Below, piece after piece: positions 7,252 through 15,645 of a DNA stretch of 29,381 bases (the stretch's first letter is position 1; the number at the start of each line of letters is the position of its first letter). Source of the stretch: Bacteroidales bacterium (GTDB taxonomy: Bacteria; Bacteroidota; Bacteroidia; Bacteroidales; WCHB1-69); contig JAISAD010000081.1 of assembly GCA_031266895.1 (NCBI GenBank), forward strand, positions 1 through 29,381, written 5' to 3'. A program made the position numbers and the translations under genes. The notes under the pieces are model-generated. The model was not told where the DNA came from, made no database searches, and saw only the letters and a list, made by a program, of their open reading frames with translations.

Positions 7252-9662
7252 TCGCTTCTTTTCTTATTAATCCTCATGCCGTAGAATGAGCGGTAAACGA
7301 AGAGTAAACCTGTCAGCAGGAAAACAATGCCGATATAGGATGTATAGTCGAGAGAATCGTTCGCCTGTGCAGTCAGTTTAATATGTATGGCAATTTCTAC
7401 CGCCAACATGCCAAACAGGGTCGAGAACTTGATAATGGGATTCATAGCCACCGACGAGGTATCTTTATAGGGATCTCCCACCGTATCGCCCACTATGGTA
7501 GCTTCGTGCAATGGAGTATTCTTCTCTTTCAGATCCACTTCAACCACCTTCTTGGCATTATCCCAAGCACCACCGGCATTAGCCATATATATCGCTTGAA
7601 AAAGACCGAACACGGCAATAGAAATCAGGTAAGCAACAAAGAAATTTGGGTCAAAAAATGCAAACGCCAGTGTGAAAGCGAATATCACAATAAAGATATT
7701 CCACATTCCCTGCTGGGCATAACGGGTACAGATGCGTACCACCGTTTTCGAATCCTCGATATCGGCTTCACTTTTATTGAGATTGAGGTTCTTCTTAATA
7801 AACTCTACGGCACGATAGGCTCCGGTAGTTACTGCCTGCATGCTTGCGCCGCTAAACCAATAGATTACAGCGCCGCCAGTGATAAAGCCGAGAATTACAG
7901 GAGCATCTGTCAAACTGAGATGTAGAAGTCCTAAATTTTTGAGCAATAATATGATAGCAAAAATCATAGTAGTTGCCCCCACTACGGCTGTTCCGATAAG
8001 TACTGGCTTGGCAGTTGCTTTAAAGGTATTTCCAGCACCGTCATTGGCTTCCAGGTAATGCTTGCCTGTTTCAAAATTGGGCGTAAAGCCATACTCCTTT
8101 TCAATTTCGGGAATAATATTGGGTTGCGCTTCAATTTGCGACAACTCGAAAACAGACTGCGCATTATCGGTAACCGGGCCATAGCTATCTACCGCAATAG
8201 TAACCGGGCCCATACCCAAAAATCCGAAAGCCACTAACCCAAAAGCGAAAATAGAAGCGTAATCTCCAAATATGTTTAACCCCTGCATTGAAAATACGAG
8301 AGCGCCCAGCATCAATCCCGCCATAATAATTCCTTTCCAGAAAGCGCTGAAATTGCCGGCTACCATGCCCGACAGAATCGTGAGCGATGCGCCGCCCTCG
8401 CGCGAAGCTGTAACCACCTCCTGTACATGGCGCGAATTGGAACTGGTGAATATTTTTGTGATTTCAGGAATAATGGCTGCAGCCAGAGTCCCTAAACTGA
8501 TAATAGAAGCCAACTTCCACCAGAGGTCACCGCCATACAGTTCCACCACTGAATTGTGATGCAACAGAAAATAACTGATAATATAAGTAACTATGATAGA
8601 AATAATTGAAGTTATCCAGACTAAAGAGGTCAAAGGATGTTCAAAATTGAATGACAGCGAATTTTTATACTTGGCGCGACATATTGCATTATTGATTCCA
8701 TAAGAGAATACGGAGGTAAAGACCATAAGAATGCGCATGGCAAAAATCCAAACGATGAGCAAGCTTTGAATAGTGGTAAGTTCTGGCATAGACAGGATAA
8801 TGAACGAGATGAGCGCCACGCCGGTTACGCCGTAAGTTTCAAAACCGTCGGCAGTAGGCCCCACGCTGTCGCCAGCATTGTCGCCGGTGCAGTCGGCAAT
8901 AACGCCAGGATTGCGCGGGTCGTCTTCACCGATTTTGAAAATTACCTTCATCAGGTCGGAACCGATATCGGCAATTTTGGTAAAGATACCGCCGGCAATG
9001 CGCAGTGCACTGGCGCCAAGCGACTCGCCGATAGCAAAGCCGATAAGACAAGCTCCGGCGCTCTCGGCCGGTACAAACAGCAATATTAACAGCATCAAAA
9101 TCAGCTCTATGGTAATAAGCAACATACCTATACTCATGCCCGATTGCAGCGGAATGGCTACCACTTTCCAAGGTCTGTTTTGCAGCGAAGCAAAGGCAGT
9201 CCTTCCATTGGCAAAAGTGTTGATGCGAATGCCAAACCATGCTACAGTGTAAGAGCCGGCAATGCCCAGCACTGTCCAGAGCAGGATAGTAAGCACTTCG
9301 CCGAACCCTTTATGACTCAATACTCCGAAGTAAAAAACGATACAGCAGCCGATAATAGCAAAAAGTATCAGCAGAAAACGCCCCTGTTGCAGCAAATAGG
9401 TTTTACAAGTCGCGTAAATAGTATCAGCCACCGATTTCATAGATTGATGCACGGGATATTTTTTGATTTTCAGCACTTGATACAGCCCGAAAAAGAGACC
9501 GGCAAATACAATAATTGATCCCCAAAGGAGAAGAGACCAGCCCGTTAATGCGCCATTAAAAAACGTCACATCCTTTAAATTTGGTAATTTTAAATCGGCT
9601 TCTCCCGCAATCGACAAGAGGGGCATTGTCAACATTCCTAAAGCAATTAGTTTTTTTCTCAT
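7248..9662 (-). CDS. hppA: Membrane ion-translocating pyrophosphatase (divergent type)
   Basis: 804 residues, about sixteen membrane segments. Hydrolyses cytosolic pyrophosphate and pumps H+ and/or Na+ outward. Substrate-binding signatures are present: EDDPRNPGVIADCTGDNAGD (residues 246-265), VDSYGPVTDNAQ near 491, and NAGGAWDNAKK plus GDTVGDPYKDTS near the C-terminus. Two key spots differ from the textbook enzyme. The usual DVGADLVGKVE reads DIGSDLMKVIF, so the DX7KXE pattern is broken. The cation-site motif GNTTAA reads GNTFKA with Lys548, the residue linked with K+-independence. From memory, this matches a divergent clade found in Chlorobi and Bacteroidota that is regulated by Na+; this needs a tree. 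A signal-like N-terminal helix (MRKKLIALGMLTMPLLSIAG) precedes the core. First gene of the hppA-gldD unit. Confidence 0.95.
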   Translation of the reverse strand: MRKKLIALGMLTMPLLSIAGEADLKLPNLKDVTFFNGALTGWSLLLWGSIIVFAGLFFGLYQVLKIKKYPVHQSMKSVADTIYATCKTYLLQQGRFLLILFAIIGCCIVFYFGVLSHKGFGEVLTILLWTVLGIAGSYTVAWFGIRINTFANGRTAFASLQNRPWKVVAIPLQSGMSIGMLLITIELILMLLILLFVPAESAGACLIGFAIGESLGASALRIAGGIFTKIADIGSDLMKVIFKIGEDDPRNPGVIADCTGDNAGDSVGPTADGFETYGVTGVALISFIILSMPELTTIQSLLIVWIFAMRILMVFTSVFSYGINNAICRAKYKNSLSFNFEHPLTSLVWITSIISIIVTYIISYFLLHHNSVVELYGGDLWWKLASIISLGTLAAAIIPEITKIFTSSNSRHVQEVVTASREGGASLTILSGMVAGNFSAFWKGIIMAGLMLGALVFSMQGLNIFGDYASIFAFGLVAFGFLGMGPVTIAVDSYGPVTDNAQSVFELSQIEAQPNIIPEIEKEYGFTPNFETGKHYLEANDGAGNTFKATAKPVLIGTAVVGATTMIFAIILLLKNLGLLHLSLTDAPVILGFITGGAVIYWFSGASMQAVTTGAYRAVEFIKKNLNLNKSEADIEDSKTVVRICTRYAQQGMWNIFIVIFAFTLAFAFFDPNFFVAYLISIAVFGLFQAIYMANAGGAWDNAKKVVEVDLKEKNTPLHEATIVGDTVGDPYKDTSSVAMNPIIKFSTLFGMLAVEIAIHIKLTAQANDSLDYTSYIGIVFLLTGLLFVYRSFYGMRINKKRSE

Positions 9663-9758
9663 AACCTTAATACATTGATTGTTAGATAAATAAATTACTA
9701 TTAATTATCCACCCCATTCTAAAAAACGATCGAATGCAATGAACAGATTTTACGTTTG

Positions 9759-9766
9759 CAAAGGTA
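9759..9766 (-). promoter_or_regulatory. -7 promoter element for hppA-gldD
   Basis: On the minus strand TACCTTTG fits TAnnTTTG, about 97 bases before the hppA ATG. The leader in between is AT-rich and shows no clear riboswitch fold. Confidence 0.5.
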
Positions 9767-9786
9767 CAGTTTTTTTCAATGCAGGC

Positions 9787-12420
9787 TTATTTTGAATAAT
9801 TTTTCAGCGACCTGTATATCAATTCTCCTGTGCCAATGCGGTAGCCTTCGCTTTTGAAAATGAGTTCGCCCGTAGAGGAAACGATATAAACTACAGGGTA
9901 GTTATCTCTGAAATATTGATCGGTAGAAGTGAGAATATTGGCAAACCATGCCCCCTTTTTGTCTTCGACATAAAGAGCATTCCTTGGAAATCCCCAACTT
10001 GCGAAGTTGGAATTAATCGTTGCCTTATCTTCGGACGCAACAAAGAGTATTGTTCCGCCCCATTGTTCAAACTCATGCTTCAGCGCTTTGATGTCTTTAA
10101 AAAGATGTTTGGTCGGCTCGCGCGAGGGTTCAATAAAGCAGACTATCATTGCTTTTTCCTTTACCAGCTCGCTTATCTTCAAATAACTGTTATCTATCCA
10201 AAGAGCATAATTGAGATCAATAGCGCCATAAGATTGATTCCTCGGATCTAATTTTCTAAGTATCACATTTTTAGTTATATTCTGGTTGGGATCAATATTA
10301 AAAAACTCCAAACGTGATAAAGTAACGCCATCACTGTAGCGCATTCCTGTAGAGAGCATATAATAACCGGCTTCCAACTGCAACGTTATGGGAAATTGGG
10401 TTACGCGGAGATCATTTTCGTAATCAAATGTTACAAAATCACCGTTTTCAAATTTGGCAAGAGTGTAGTGCGTGCAATATTCGGGTTTTCGTTGCATTGC
10501 ATCGTTGAAAATGAGGGTGAGTATGCCGGTTTCTGGAATATTTTGTCGGGCTGAGTCAAAAGTAAATATATTCCATGTGTTGCTCTCACATACAAAGAGC
10601 TGGTTTGTAGCAGGGTCGAGATAAGCCGGAATATCAAGGGCACGGCAGGCAGCCACAAAGAAGATATCACGCGAGTGTTTATCTGCCATTCGCAGTTCAT
10701 ATACCCCTCGTGGCGACAAAGGGCAGTTGAAATAATTGGCTTCATTATCTACCGTAATATGGCTGTTAATCCACTCTTTTAGCGCATTACTGTTTGTAGT
10801 TGTGCCCAACTCCACATGCATTTTTTCGGCAAGAAATGCCCGCCAAGATCGCAAGCCCTCATTGGATATGCGTGCCGGTAAAATGCCTTTCACATAGGCT
10901 TCCATCGGGTATCTCTCCGAGTTAAAAAAGGTTATATGCTGCTGTAATACGGCGGCTTCCGCATCCCTGAAATCTTTATCCGAAAGAACGTCCAGAAATT
11001 CATTAAGGTATAAACCCTCCTTTTTCACACTGTTTTGATTGAGAAAAGTAATTATTTCGGCATAATTACCCTCGCTTTTCTTTACAAAGGCATAAATTTG
11101 TTCGGGGATAAGATTTTCATTCTTGATTTTGGCAATATCTTCATCCGAAATAAAGGTACCCAAATAGGCAGTCCGCAATGAATCTTCGTAAGCCAACCGC
11201 CGGTTATTTTCAGTTATTTTACTTTTATTCACTGTTTTAAGATTATGCTTTTCGACAGGCGGTACTATTTCAAATGTTTCCGCATAAGAGCATCCGGCAC
11301 TGTGATTGAGCACAATTGTAAAGACACTGTCTTTCCGTACATCCATTTTTTGATAGCCGTACCTGCCTTCCTTGCAAGCCCAAATCAGCAGATCGCCATA
11401 GCCGGTGGTGAGCGAAACCTGTCCTTCGCTATTGCTCTTGCCTTGCGCAACCGGATAGTATTCGGCGTAATTGTAAAGTTTATATTTCACTTCAGCGTCA
11501 GATACTTTTTGTCCTGTCGTGTCGGTAACAGTAATGGTAATTTTTCTTGTGTCAGCGTAGTTAGGCAACAGATTTACGCGCGAAAAAAGCGGGGTTTGCC
11601 AATTCACCTCCTCTGGGCCATCATATTTTCCGAAAATGTTGGTATGCACCATCATAGTGCGGGTACTTGGAATGGCAAACCATCCCATATTGAGTTCAGC
11701 ATCAGGTTCGCAAGCTCCCATAAAGTACCATTTCCCCTGCACCCACACCTCAACCCAAGCGTGATTGTCGTCGGTATGCGCCCAGCGTGGCGTGTAGCAT
11801 TGTCGAGCCGGGATGCCCACGGCACGCAAGGCCGTAACCGTAAGCGTGGATTCTTCGCCGCATCGTCCGAAAGTCGATTTTATGGTAGCCAAAGGCGCAG
11901 ACGTGCGCACATCAGAAGCCCGATAACAAACTTTTTCATGACACCAGTGATTGACTTCAAGGGCGGCGTCATACATGCTCATATTTTTCACTCTGTCCTT
12001 TAATTCATTAAAAATGAATATTCTGGCCGTATCCAAATTTTCATTATTTACTCGATATACCAGCACAAAATGGCGAAAAACAGTTTCGGGAACAGAATCT
12101 CCCCATGCAAAAGTTTCTTTAGCTTTGAAAGCATATTCTACCTGTTTCCGAAAAAAAGCGCCCTCGTAATCGGCCAAGTCGCTCAGTGGCATATAAGCAT
12201 AAAGAAACTCCAATGCTTCGCGTTCTCTGAGGGGCAGTGTATCCATGCCGGCAAACAGAGCTTCTGCCCTGCCCGCTGCCAAGGTTTGACGTTCTAAAAA
12301 ATCTTTATGTACCTGCATCCGATAGTCGGATTTTGTTAAAAAGTGCTCTTTTTTGCAGGAAATCAGAGTCAAAGCTAACCCCAATAGTATTAAAAATGGC
12401 AGTAATTTACTTCTGTTCAT
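9787..12420 (-). CDS. Lipoprotein with transglutaminase-like protease fold and C-terminal thioredoxin-like domain
   Basis: 877 residues. A lipoprotein signal ends at Cys22 (LTLISC), so it should be anchored on the periplasmic or outer surface. At about residues 150-245 is a transglutaminase-core domain with a complete triad: Cys187 in FGRCGEES, His220 in DDNHAWVEVWV, Asp240 in CEPDAEL. A carboxypeptidase-regulatory-like beta domain follows (about 290-375, ITVTDTTGQKVSDAEVKYKL). Around 560-650 a second transglutaminase-like region (CPLSPRGVYELRMADKHSRD, then ALDIPAYLDP) lacks the triad. The last ~150 residues look thioredoxin-like (MIVCFIEPSREPTKHLF, TILFVASED, YPVVYIVSSTGELIF) but without CxxC. 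It starts 11 bases after its upstream neighbour, so one operon. Probably a surface peptidase or amidase; substrate unknown. Confidence 0.85.
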   Translation of the reverse strand: MNRSKLLPFLILLGLALTLISCKKEHFLTKSDYRMQVHKDFLERQTLAAGRAEALFAGMDTLPLREREALEFLYAYMPLSDLADYEGAFFRKQVEYAFKAKETFAWGDSVPETVFRHFVLVYRVNNENLDTARIFIFNELKDRVKNMSMYDAALEVNHWCHEKVCYRASDVRTSAPLATIKSTFGRCGEESTLTVTALRAVGIPARQCYTPRWAHTDDNHAWVEVWVQGKWYFMGACEPDAELNMGWFAIPSTRTMMVHTNIFGKYDGPEEVNWQTPLFSRVNLLPNYADTRKITITVTDTTGQKVSDAEVKYKLYNYAEYYPVAQGKSNSEGQVSLTTGYGDLLIWACKEGRYGYQKMDVRKDSVFTIVLNHSAGCSYAETFEIVPPVEKHNLKTVNKSKITENNRRLAYEDSLRTAYLGTFISDEDIAKIKNENLIPEQIYAFVKKSEGNYAEIITFLNQNSVKKEGLYLNEFLDVLSDKDFRDAEAAVLQQHITFFNSERYPMEAYVKGILPARISNEGLRSWRAFLAEKMHVELGTTTNSNALKEWINSHITVDNEANYFNCPLSPRGVYELRMADKHSRDIFFVAACRALDIPAYLDPATNQLFVCESNTWNIFTFDSARQNIPETGILTLIFNDAMQRKPEYCTHYTLAKFENGDFVTFDYENDLRVTQFPITLQLEAGYYMLSTGMRYSDGVTLSRLEFFNIDPNQNITKNVILRKLDPRNQSYGAIDLNYALWIDNSYLKISELVKEKAMIVCFIEPSREPTKHLFKDIKALKHEFEQWGGTILFVASEDKATINSNFASWGFPRNALYVEDKKGAWFANILTSTDQYFRDNYPVVYIVSSTGELIFKSEGYRIGTGELIYRSLKNYSK

Positions 12421-12431
12421 CGCGGTACAGG

Positions 12432-13445
12432 CTATGGGAGCACAAGGCGAAAGCCCATGTATGAATAGCGAGCATTAATGCCAAAATTTTCGCGATATGC
12501 TACGCGACAATTTCGAGCACCGTTGTTCCAACTGCCACCACGAGTTATTTTGGTAGTACCTGTTGCAGGGCCTGTAGGATTTGTTTGCGTATCTTCGGTA
12601 TAATTGCCATCCCAATCATAGCACCACTCTCCCACATTGCCGCTCATATCATAAATTCCTAACTCGTTAGGTTGTTTACTCCCTACGGGATTTGTTTTAC
12701 TTGAATTGTCGCGGTAGTATGCCACATCGGAAATATTGTTGCTGCCACTATATTTAAAGCCTTTACTTCTGATGCCGCCCCGCGCCGCAAATTCCCATTC
12801 TGCCTCCGTGGGTAAACGATATTTTTTACCTGTCTTTTGATTTAATTTCGTAATAAATGCCTGGATGTCGTTCCAGGAAACATTATAAGCAGGATAGTTA
12901 TCGCCAGCGCCATCTCTGGAATTTGGTTCTTCGGCAGGCCAGCTATCCATTATATCATGCCACTGTTTTTGTGTTACTTCATACTTCATGATTTTGAAAC
13001 CGCTCACCGTAACCTGATGAGCAGGTTTTTCTGTTGAATAAGCCTCCGCATCACTGTTGGCAGACCCCATTGTAAAAGTCCCTCCTTCCACAGGGACGAG
13101 TGTTATGCCGTAATCGCTCTCAATGTAGTCATAATTAACGGTTACTTGACATGTCGCCGATTTATTGCCATCAACTGTAATTACAGTAACGGTTGTTTTA
13201 CCTTCGGCAAGAGCGGTTATTTTTCCGTTCTCTACTGTGGCAATTTCCGCATCGCTGGTACTCCACGTTACGGATTTGTCGGCTGCCTTGTCGGGTTTCA
13301 CCGTAGCAACTAAAGTAGCCGTTGTCCCTATCTTCATCATTAACGTGTTTTGGTCGAGACTCACGCTATCTACGGGTTTTTGGCAACTCATTATCAGCAG
13401 TCCGAAAACGGCTACAGTCATTAAAATTTTTAAGAAATTCTTCAT
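12432..13445 (-). CDS. Lipoprotein with BIG2 immunoglobulin-like domain and formylglycine-generating-enzyme (SUMF1) fold
   Basis: 337 residues with a lipobox at Cys21 (LLIMSC). Residues ~25-105 form a bacterial Ig-like group 2 domain (VSLDQNTLMMKIGTTATL, TWSTSDAEIATVENGKITAL, then AEGKTTVTV). Residues ~115-337 are a FGE/SUMF1-type fold: VPVEGGTFTMGS, MKYEVTQKQW, NVSWNDIQAFI, YRLPTEAEWEFAARGG, MSGNVGEWCYDW, ITRGGSWNN. In true formylglycine-generating enzymes two cysteines near the C-terminus do catalysis; here the region reads RGGSWNNGARNCRVAYR, keeping only one candidate. It is therefore more likely a binding or structural protein than a sulfatase activator, and no sulfatase is nearby. First gene of a unit with the transglutaminase-like lipoprotein. 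Confidence 0.88.
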   Translation of the reverse strand: MKNFLKILMTVAVFGLLIMSCQKPVDSVSLDQNTLMMKIGTTATLVATVKPDKAADKSVTWSTSDAEIATVENGKITALAEGKTTVTVITVDGNKSATCQVTVNYDYIESDYGITLVPVEGGTFTMGSANSDAEAYSTEKPAHQVTVSGFKIMKYEVTQKQWHDIMDSWPAEEPNSRDGAGDNYPAYNVSWNDIQAFITKLNQKTGKKYRLPTEAEWEFAARGGIRSKGFKYSGSNNISDVAYYRDNSSKTNPVGSKQPNELGIYDMSGNVGEWCYDWDGNYTEDTQTNPTGPATGTTKITRGGSWNNGARNCRVAYRENFGINARYSYMGFRLVLP

Positions 13446-13481
13446 CCCTTTGTCTTTAAATTTTTGTTACTTATAAAAATG

Positions 13482-13489
13482 CAAAAATA
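13482..13489 (-). promoter_or_regulatory. -7 promoter element for the BIG2/FGE-transglutaminase unit
   Basis: On the minus strand TATTTTTG fits TAnnTTTG, 37 bases before the ATG at 13445. Confidence 0.55.
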
Positions 13490-13976
13490 CAAAATAAAAC
13501 ATTATTAACAGAATAAAATTCAGCATTAATTTAACTCATTTGTAATTCAATCAGTTACAAGAAAAAATTGGCATTCCCAAAAATTATCTTCTGTTTTCCA
13601 GCCGTCAAATCGTGATATTTGCCCCGCTTTCGGGAGCTTTATTTTTGCTCTATTGTTATTAATATCACGTTTCAATTCATAAAGCATTGCGCCGAGCACT
13701 GTGCCACCCTACCAAATGACTTCCTGTCCAAACGACAGACCTGTAAGAGATAAGCGAAACCGACTGCCCGCGCGCCTTTATGCCCCTTTTTCTTCCATTT
13801 TTTACAAAATTCAGAAAGTAAAAAGCGCCTTTCCGTTCGTTTTTTGCGCTATTATCGTATTGTAAATAATTCATTCTCATCATTATACAAAAAAAATAAC
13901 GGTTTACATTGATTTTTTTGTACAATTGAACCCCATTTTTGAACGGCATAAAAATTATTACTAATTTAAAATTTAA
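13490..13976. other. Intergenic stretch without a convincing gene
   Basis: About 490 AT-rich bases. A TATTTTTG promoter-like octamer lies at 13640-13647 on plus with no gene directly behind it, and a 9-bp inverted repeat (CGTGATATT / AATATCACG) brackets it near 13610 and 13661. A minus-strand open frame here (13677-14006) has no family resemblance and overlaps the relic at 13977, so it is not called. Confidence 0.5.
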
Positions 13977-14611
13977 CTGAGACGAAAAAGTTTTAGATTG
14001 ACTCAAATTCTGATGTTGCTGCTCTGCGAGGTTATGGCATTGGCCTTGAGTTGCGGCAAGGATTGTAAAAAAGGAGATCCGTACTATCCAACATGTGTAG
14101 CACCCGCCCCCGACAATCCAATCCTGACAACCCCTACGTGGGCGATCTCTACAGCGTGAGCGGTATAAAGGGCATAGTGTTTACCGTAAGCGCCGACAAA
14201 AAGCATGGCTCTATTTTGGCCATTGAAAGCATTACTACTGCCCAATACCAATGAGCTACGGTAAAAGAAATTCCTGGCGCAACACCCTCGACGGCGCTAA
14301 AAATATGGCCGCTGTTAAAGCTATAGCCAATTGGGGAACCAACTATCCTGCCTTTAAGCACTGGGATGTTAAAGGCTTTTATATTCCTGCGAAACAAGAA
14401 GTGAGAACCATTTTTAATAACTACACCACAATTAAAACGGCTGTAGAAAAGGAGGGAGAGATTCGATTTTTTCAATCGCCATTTAATTTATACTTCTTCG
14501 GAAGCATCTAAAGATGATTGTTTTGAATGCCTTTATTTCAATAATGCGGTAGATTTTATGGAATATGATAAAGTCCAGAAATCATCACAAGTATTTACAT
14601 TAGGAGTTTAA
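13977..14611 (+). pseudogene. Frameshifted lipoprotein gene (Bacteroidota surface-protein type)
   Basis: Joining frames gives one protein. It starts RRKSFRLTQILMLLLCEVMA, then LALSCGKDCKKGDPYYPTC with a lipobox-like LALSC. Next comes NPYVGDLYSVSGIKGIVFTV and ADKKHGSILAIESITTAQ in a second frame. The third block (ORF from 14251) reads NTLDGAKNMAAVKAIANW, YPAFKHWDVKGFYIPAKQE. The last block, KDDCFECLYFNNAVDFMEYD, ends at 14611. The VGDLY-x-GIKG-x-V-x-HG-x-I and D-x-KGFYIPA pattern is that of a large family of Bacteroidota exported lipoproteins whose C-terminus resembles surface carbohydrate- or host-binding domains. At least three frame shifts break it, and where ATG is expected (13977) there is CTG. 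Base composition matches the neighbours. Confidence 0.8.
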
Positions 14612-14840
14612 AAAATCTAACTGTTCAAAAAAACAAGCCAAAGTATTACCCCGGTGGTGTGGATTTTGAGGAAGAAAAAACTGTTGGAGTTTGAAAAAGA
14701 GAATATCACAGTGAAAGAAATAATATATGTATCTGCGCAGTTTCAAAGCTGAACAAAAAAAGATAGAAAAATGAAAGCAGCAAGCATATTGCCCAAAAGC
14801 GCCAGAAAACAATAAGAGAGATAGAAAAAATCTCACTACA
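14612..14840. other. Intergenic stretch, no gene seen
   Basis: AT-rich sequence between the lipoprotein relic and the 21-bp repeats. Open frames on both strands are short and low in complexity. Confidence 0.4.
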
Positions 14841-14945
14841 GATGAAACCCAAAAATCGGTTTTTGAAAATCATTTCACGAGCGATAAAACCTGTTTCGCA
14901 GGAAATGAAACCCTTTTCAAGAGAGATGAAACCTGTTACAAGGAA
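14841..14945 (+). repeat. Five tandem 21-bp repeats
   Basis: Units begin at 14841, 14862, 14883, 14904 and 14925. The consensus is GATGAAACCTGTTTCAAGGGA with several diverged copies, the second being most altered. The 21-base period means each unit is seven codons: on minus it reads TGFISLE/KGFISCE/TGFIARE and on plus EMKPFSR/EMKPVTR. Both readings are open, but neither forms a convincing gene. I recall similar GFIS-type heptads between genes in other Bacteroidota, which suggests a mobile or slippage-made intergenic repeat. Confidence 0.75.
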
Positions 14946-15032
14946 AAGAAAAAAAATCTCTTGCATGTTTTTTCAATCAATCCACCCGAAAACAAATAAC
15001 GCTAATATAATAATCAATTAAATTACAAACGT

Positions 15033-15264
15033 ATGAATCCTTTAGTAAACATCACAGAAGGCGTCCTTGCTGGCATTCGCCGCTGGCACGGCAGCATCGA
15101 CAAGCAGTTCATCATCAAAGCCTCGTCCCTCAAGCACGTGGACGACGAGCCGCGCTTCGGCAACGAGCCGACATTCTCCCACTCACTACCGAAGACCTCG
15201 CCGCCGCCCTCGCCAGCGTCAGAAAATCGAACGCCTGCACGCGGAACTGGACACGAAAAGGTAA
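15033..15264 (+). pseudogene. Broken small gene of unknown function, GC-rich
   Basis: The start is good (MNPLVNITEGVLAGIRRW, then HGSIDKQFIIKASSLKHVDD). After about 45 codons the sensible reading moves to another frame (DILPLTTEDLAAALASV) and then to a third (RQKIERLHAELDTKR, stop at 15262). Together this makes a protein of about 78 residues with a C-terminal helical part. Two frame shifts break it. The segment is clearly richer in G and C than the sequence on both sides and is followed within 25 bases by a strong terminator, so it looks like an acquired cassette. I do not recognise the family. Confidence 0.6.
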
Positions 15265-15286
15265 CACGGAAAATCGCAAACAGGTA

Positions 15287-15319
15287 AAAGCGGTAAACAT
15301 TTGGTTTGCCGCTTTTTTT
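15287..15319 (+). terminator. Strong intrinsic terminator
   Basis: A 12-pair stem, AAAGCGGTAAAC against GTTTGCCGCTTT (one T-G wobble), with a five-base loop, then a run of T ending at 15319. It closes the broken small gene at 15033. Confidence 0.8.
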
Positions 15320-15400
15320 AGAGGGGGAAATTTTAATTCATAATGAAAGCAAGAAATAACCCTTTTGCACACGACAAGTATAAAAAACATAACAAAAACA

Positions 15401-15425
15401 GGACAGCTAAAACGCTGTCCTTTAA
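15401..15425 (+). terminator. Second hairpin terminator
   Basis: GGACAGC-TAAAAC-GCTGTCC followed by TTTAATT. Perfect seven-pair stem. No intact gene ends just before it, so it may be a leftover of a lost gene. Confidence 0.55.
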
Positions 15426-15475
15426 TTATATTGATAACTATCCATAAATGAAGGTATCAATTCGAAAAAAAGATA

Positions 15476-15483
15476 TACTTTTG
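15476..15483 (+). promoter_or_regulatory. -7 promoter element upstream of the GmrSD-like gene
   Basis: TACTTTTG fits TAnnTTTG. It lies about 160 bases before the expected start of the nuclease gene, which leaves a long AT-rich leader. Confidence 0.45.
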
Positions 15484-15645
15484 CCGAAAATTATTAGGAT
15501 TTATATCACATAAAAACAAAGGTTATGATGTTTATAGAACAACCCCGAAGAATCACTCACCCTCTGGCTGCCAATTAAGTAGCCGAAGTAGTTGGAAATA
15601 ACAAAATAATATATTAATAAATAAAAAATAAGAAATCAAAGTAAA

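Noticed and set aside
13677..14006. Minus-strand open frame of 109 codons
   Set aside because: No family resemblance, overlaps the start of the lipoprotein relic, and composition is that of intergenic sequence.
15343..15447. Small plus-strand frame of 34 codons (MKARNNPFAHDKYKKHNK...)
   Set aside because: The terminator hairpin at 15401-15420 lies inside it, so coding use is unlikely; no known family.
15534..15580. Short peptide frame MMFIEQPRRITHPLAAN in the leader of the nuclease gene
   Set aside because: Too short to judge and without recognised homologues; no attenuator-like hairpins follow it.
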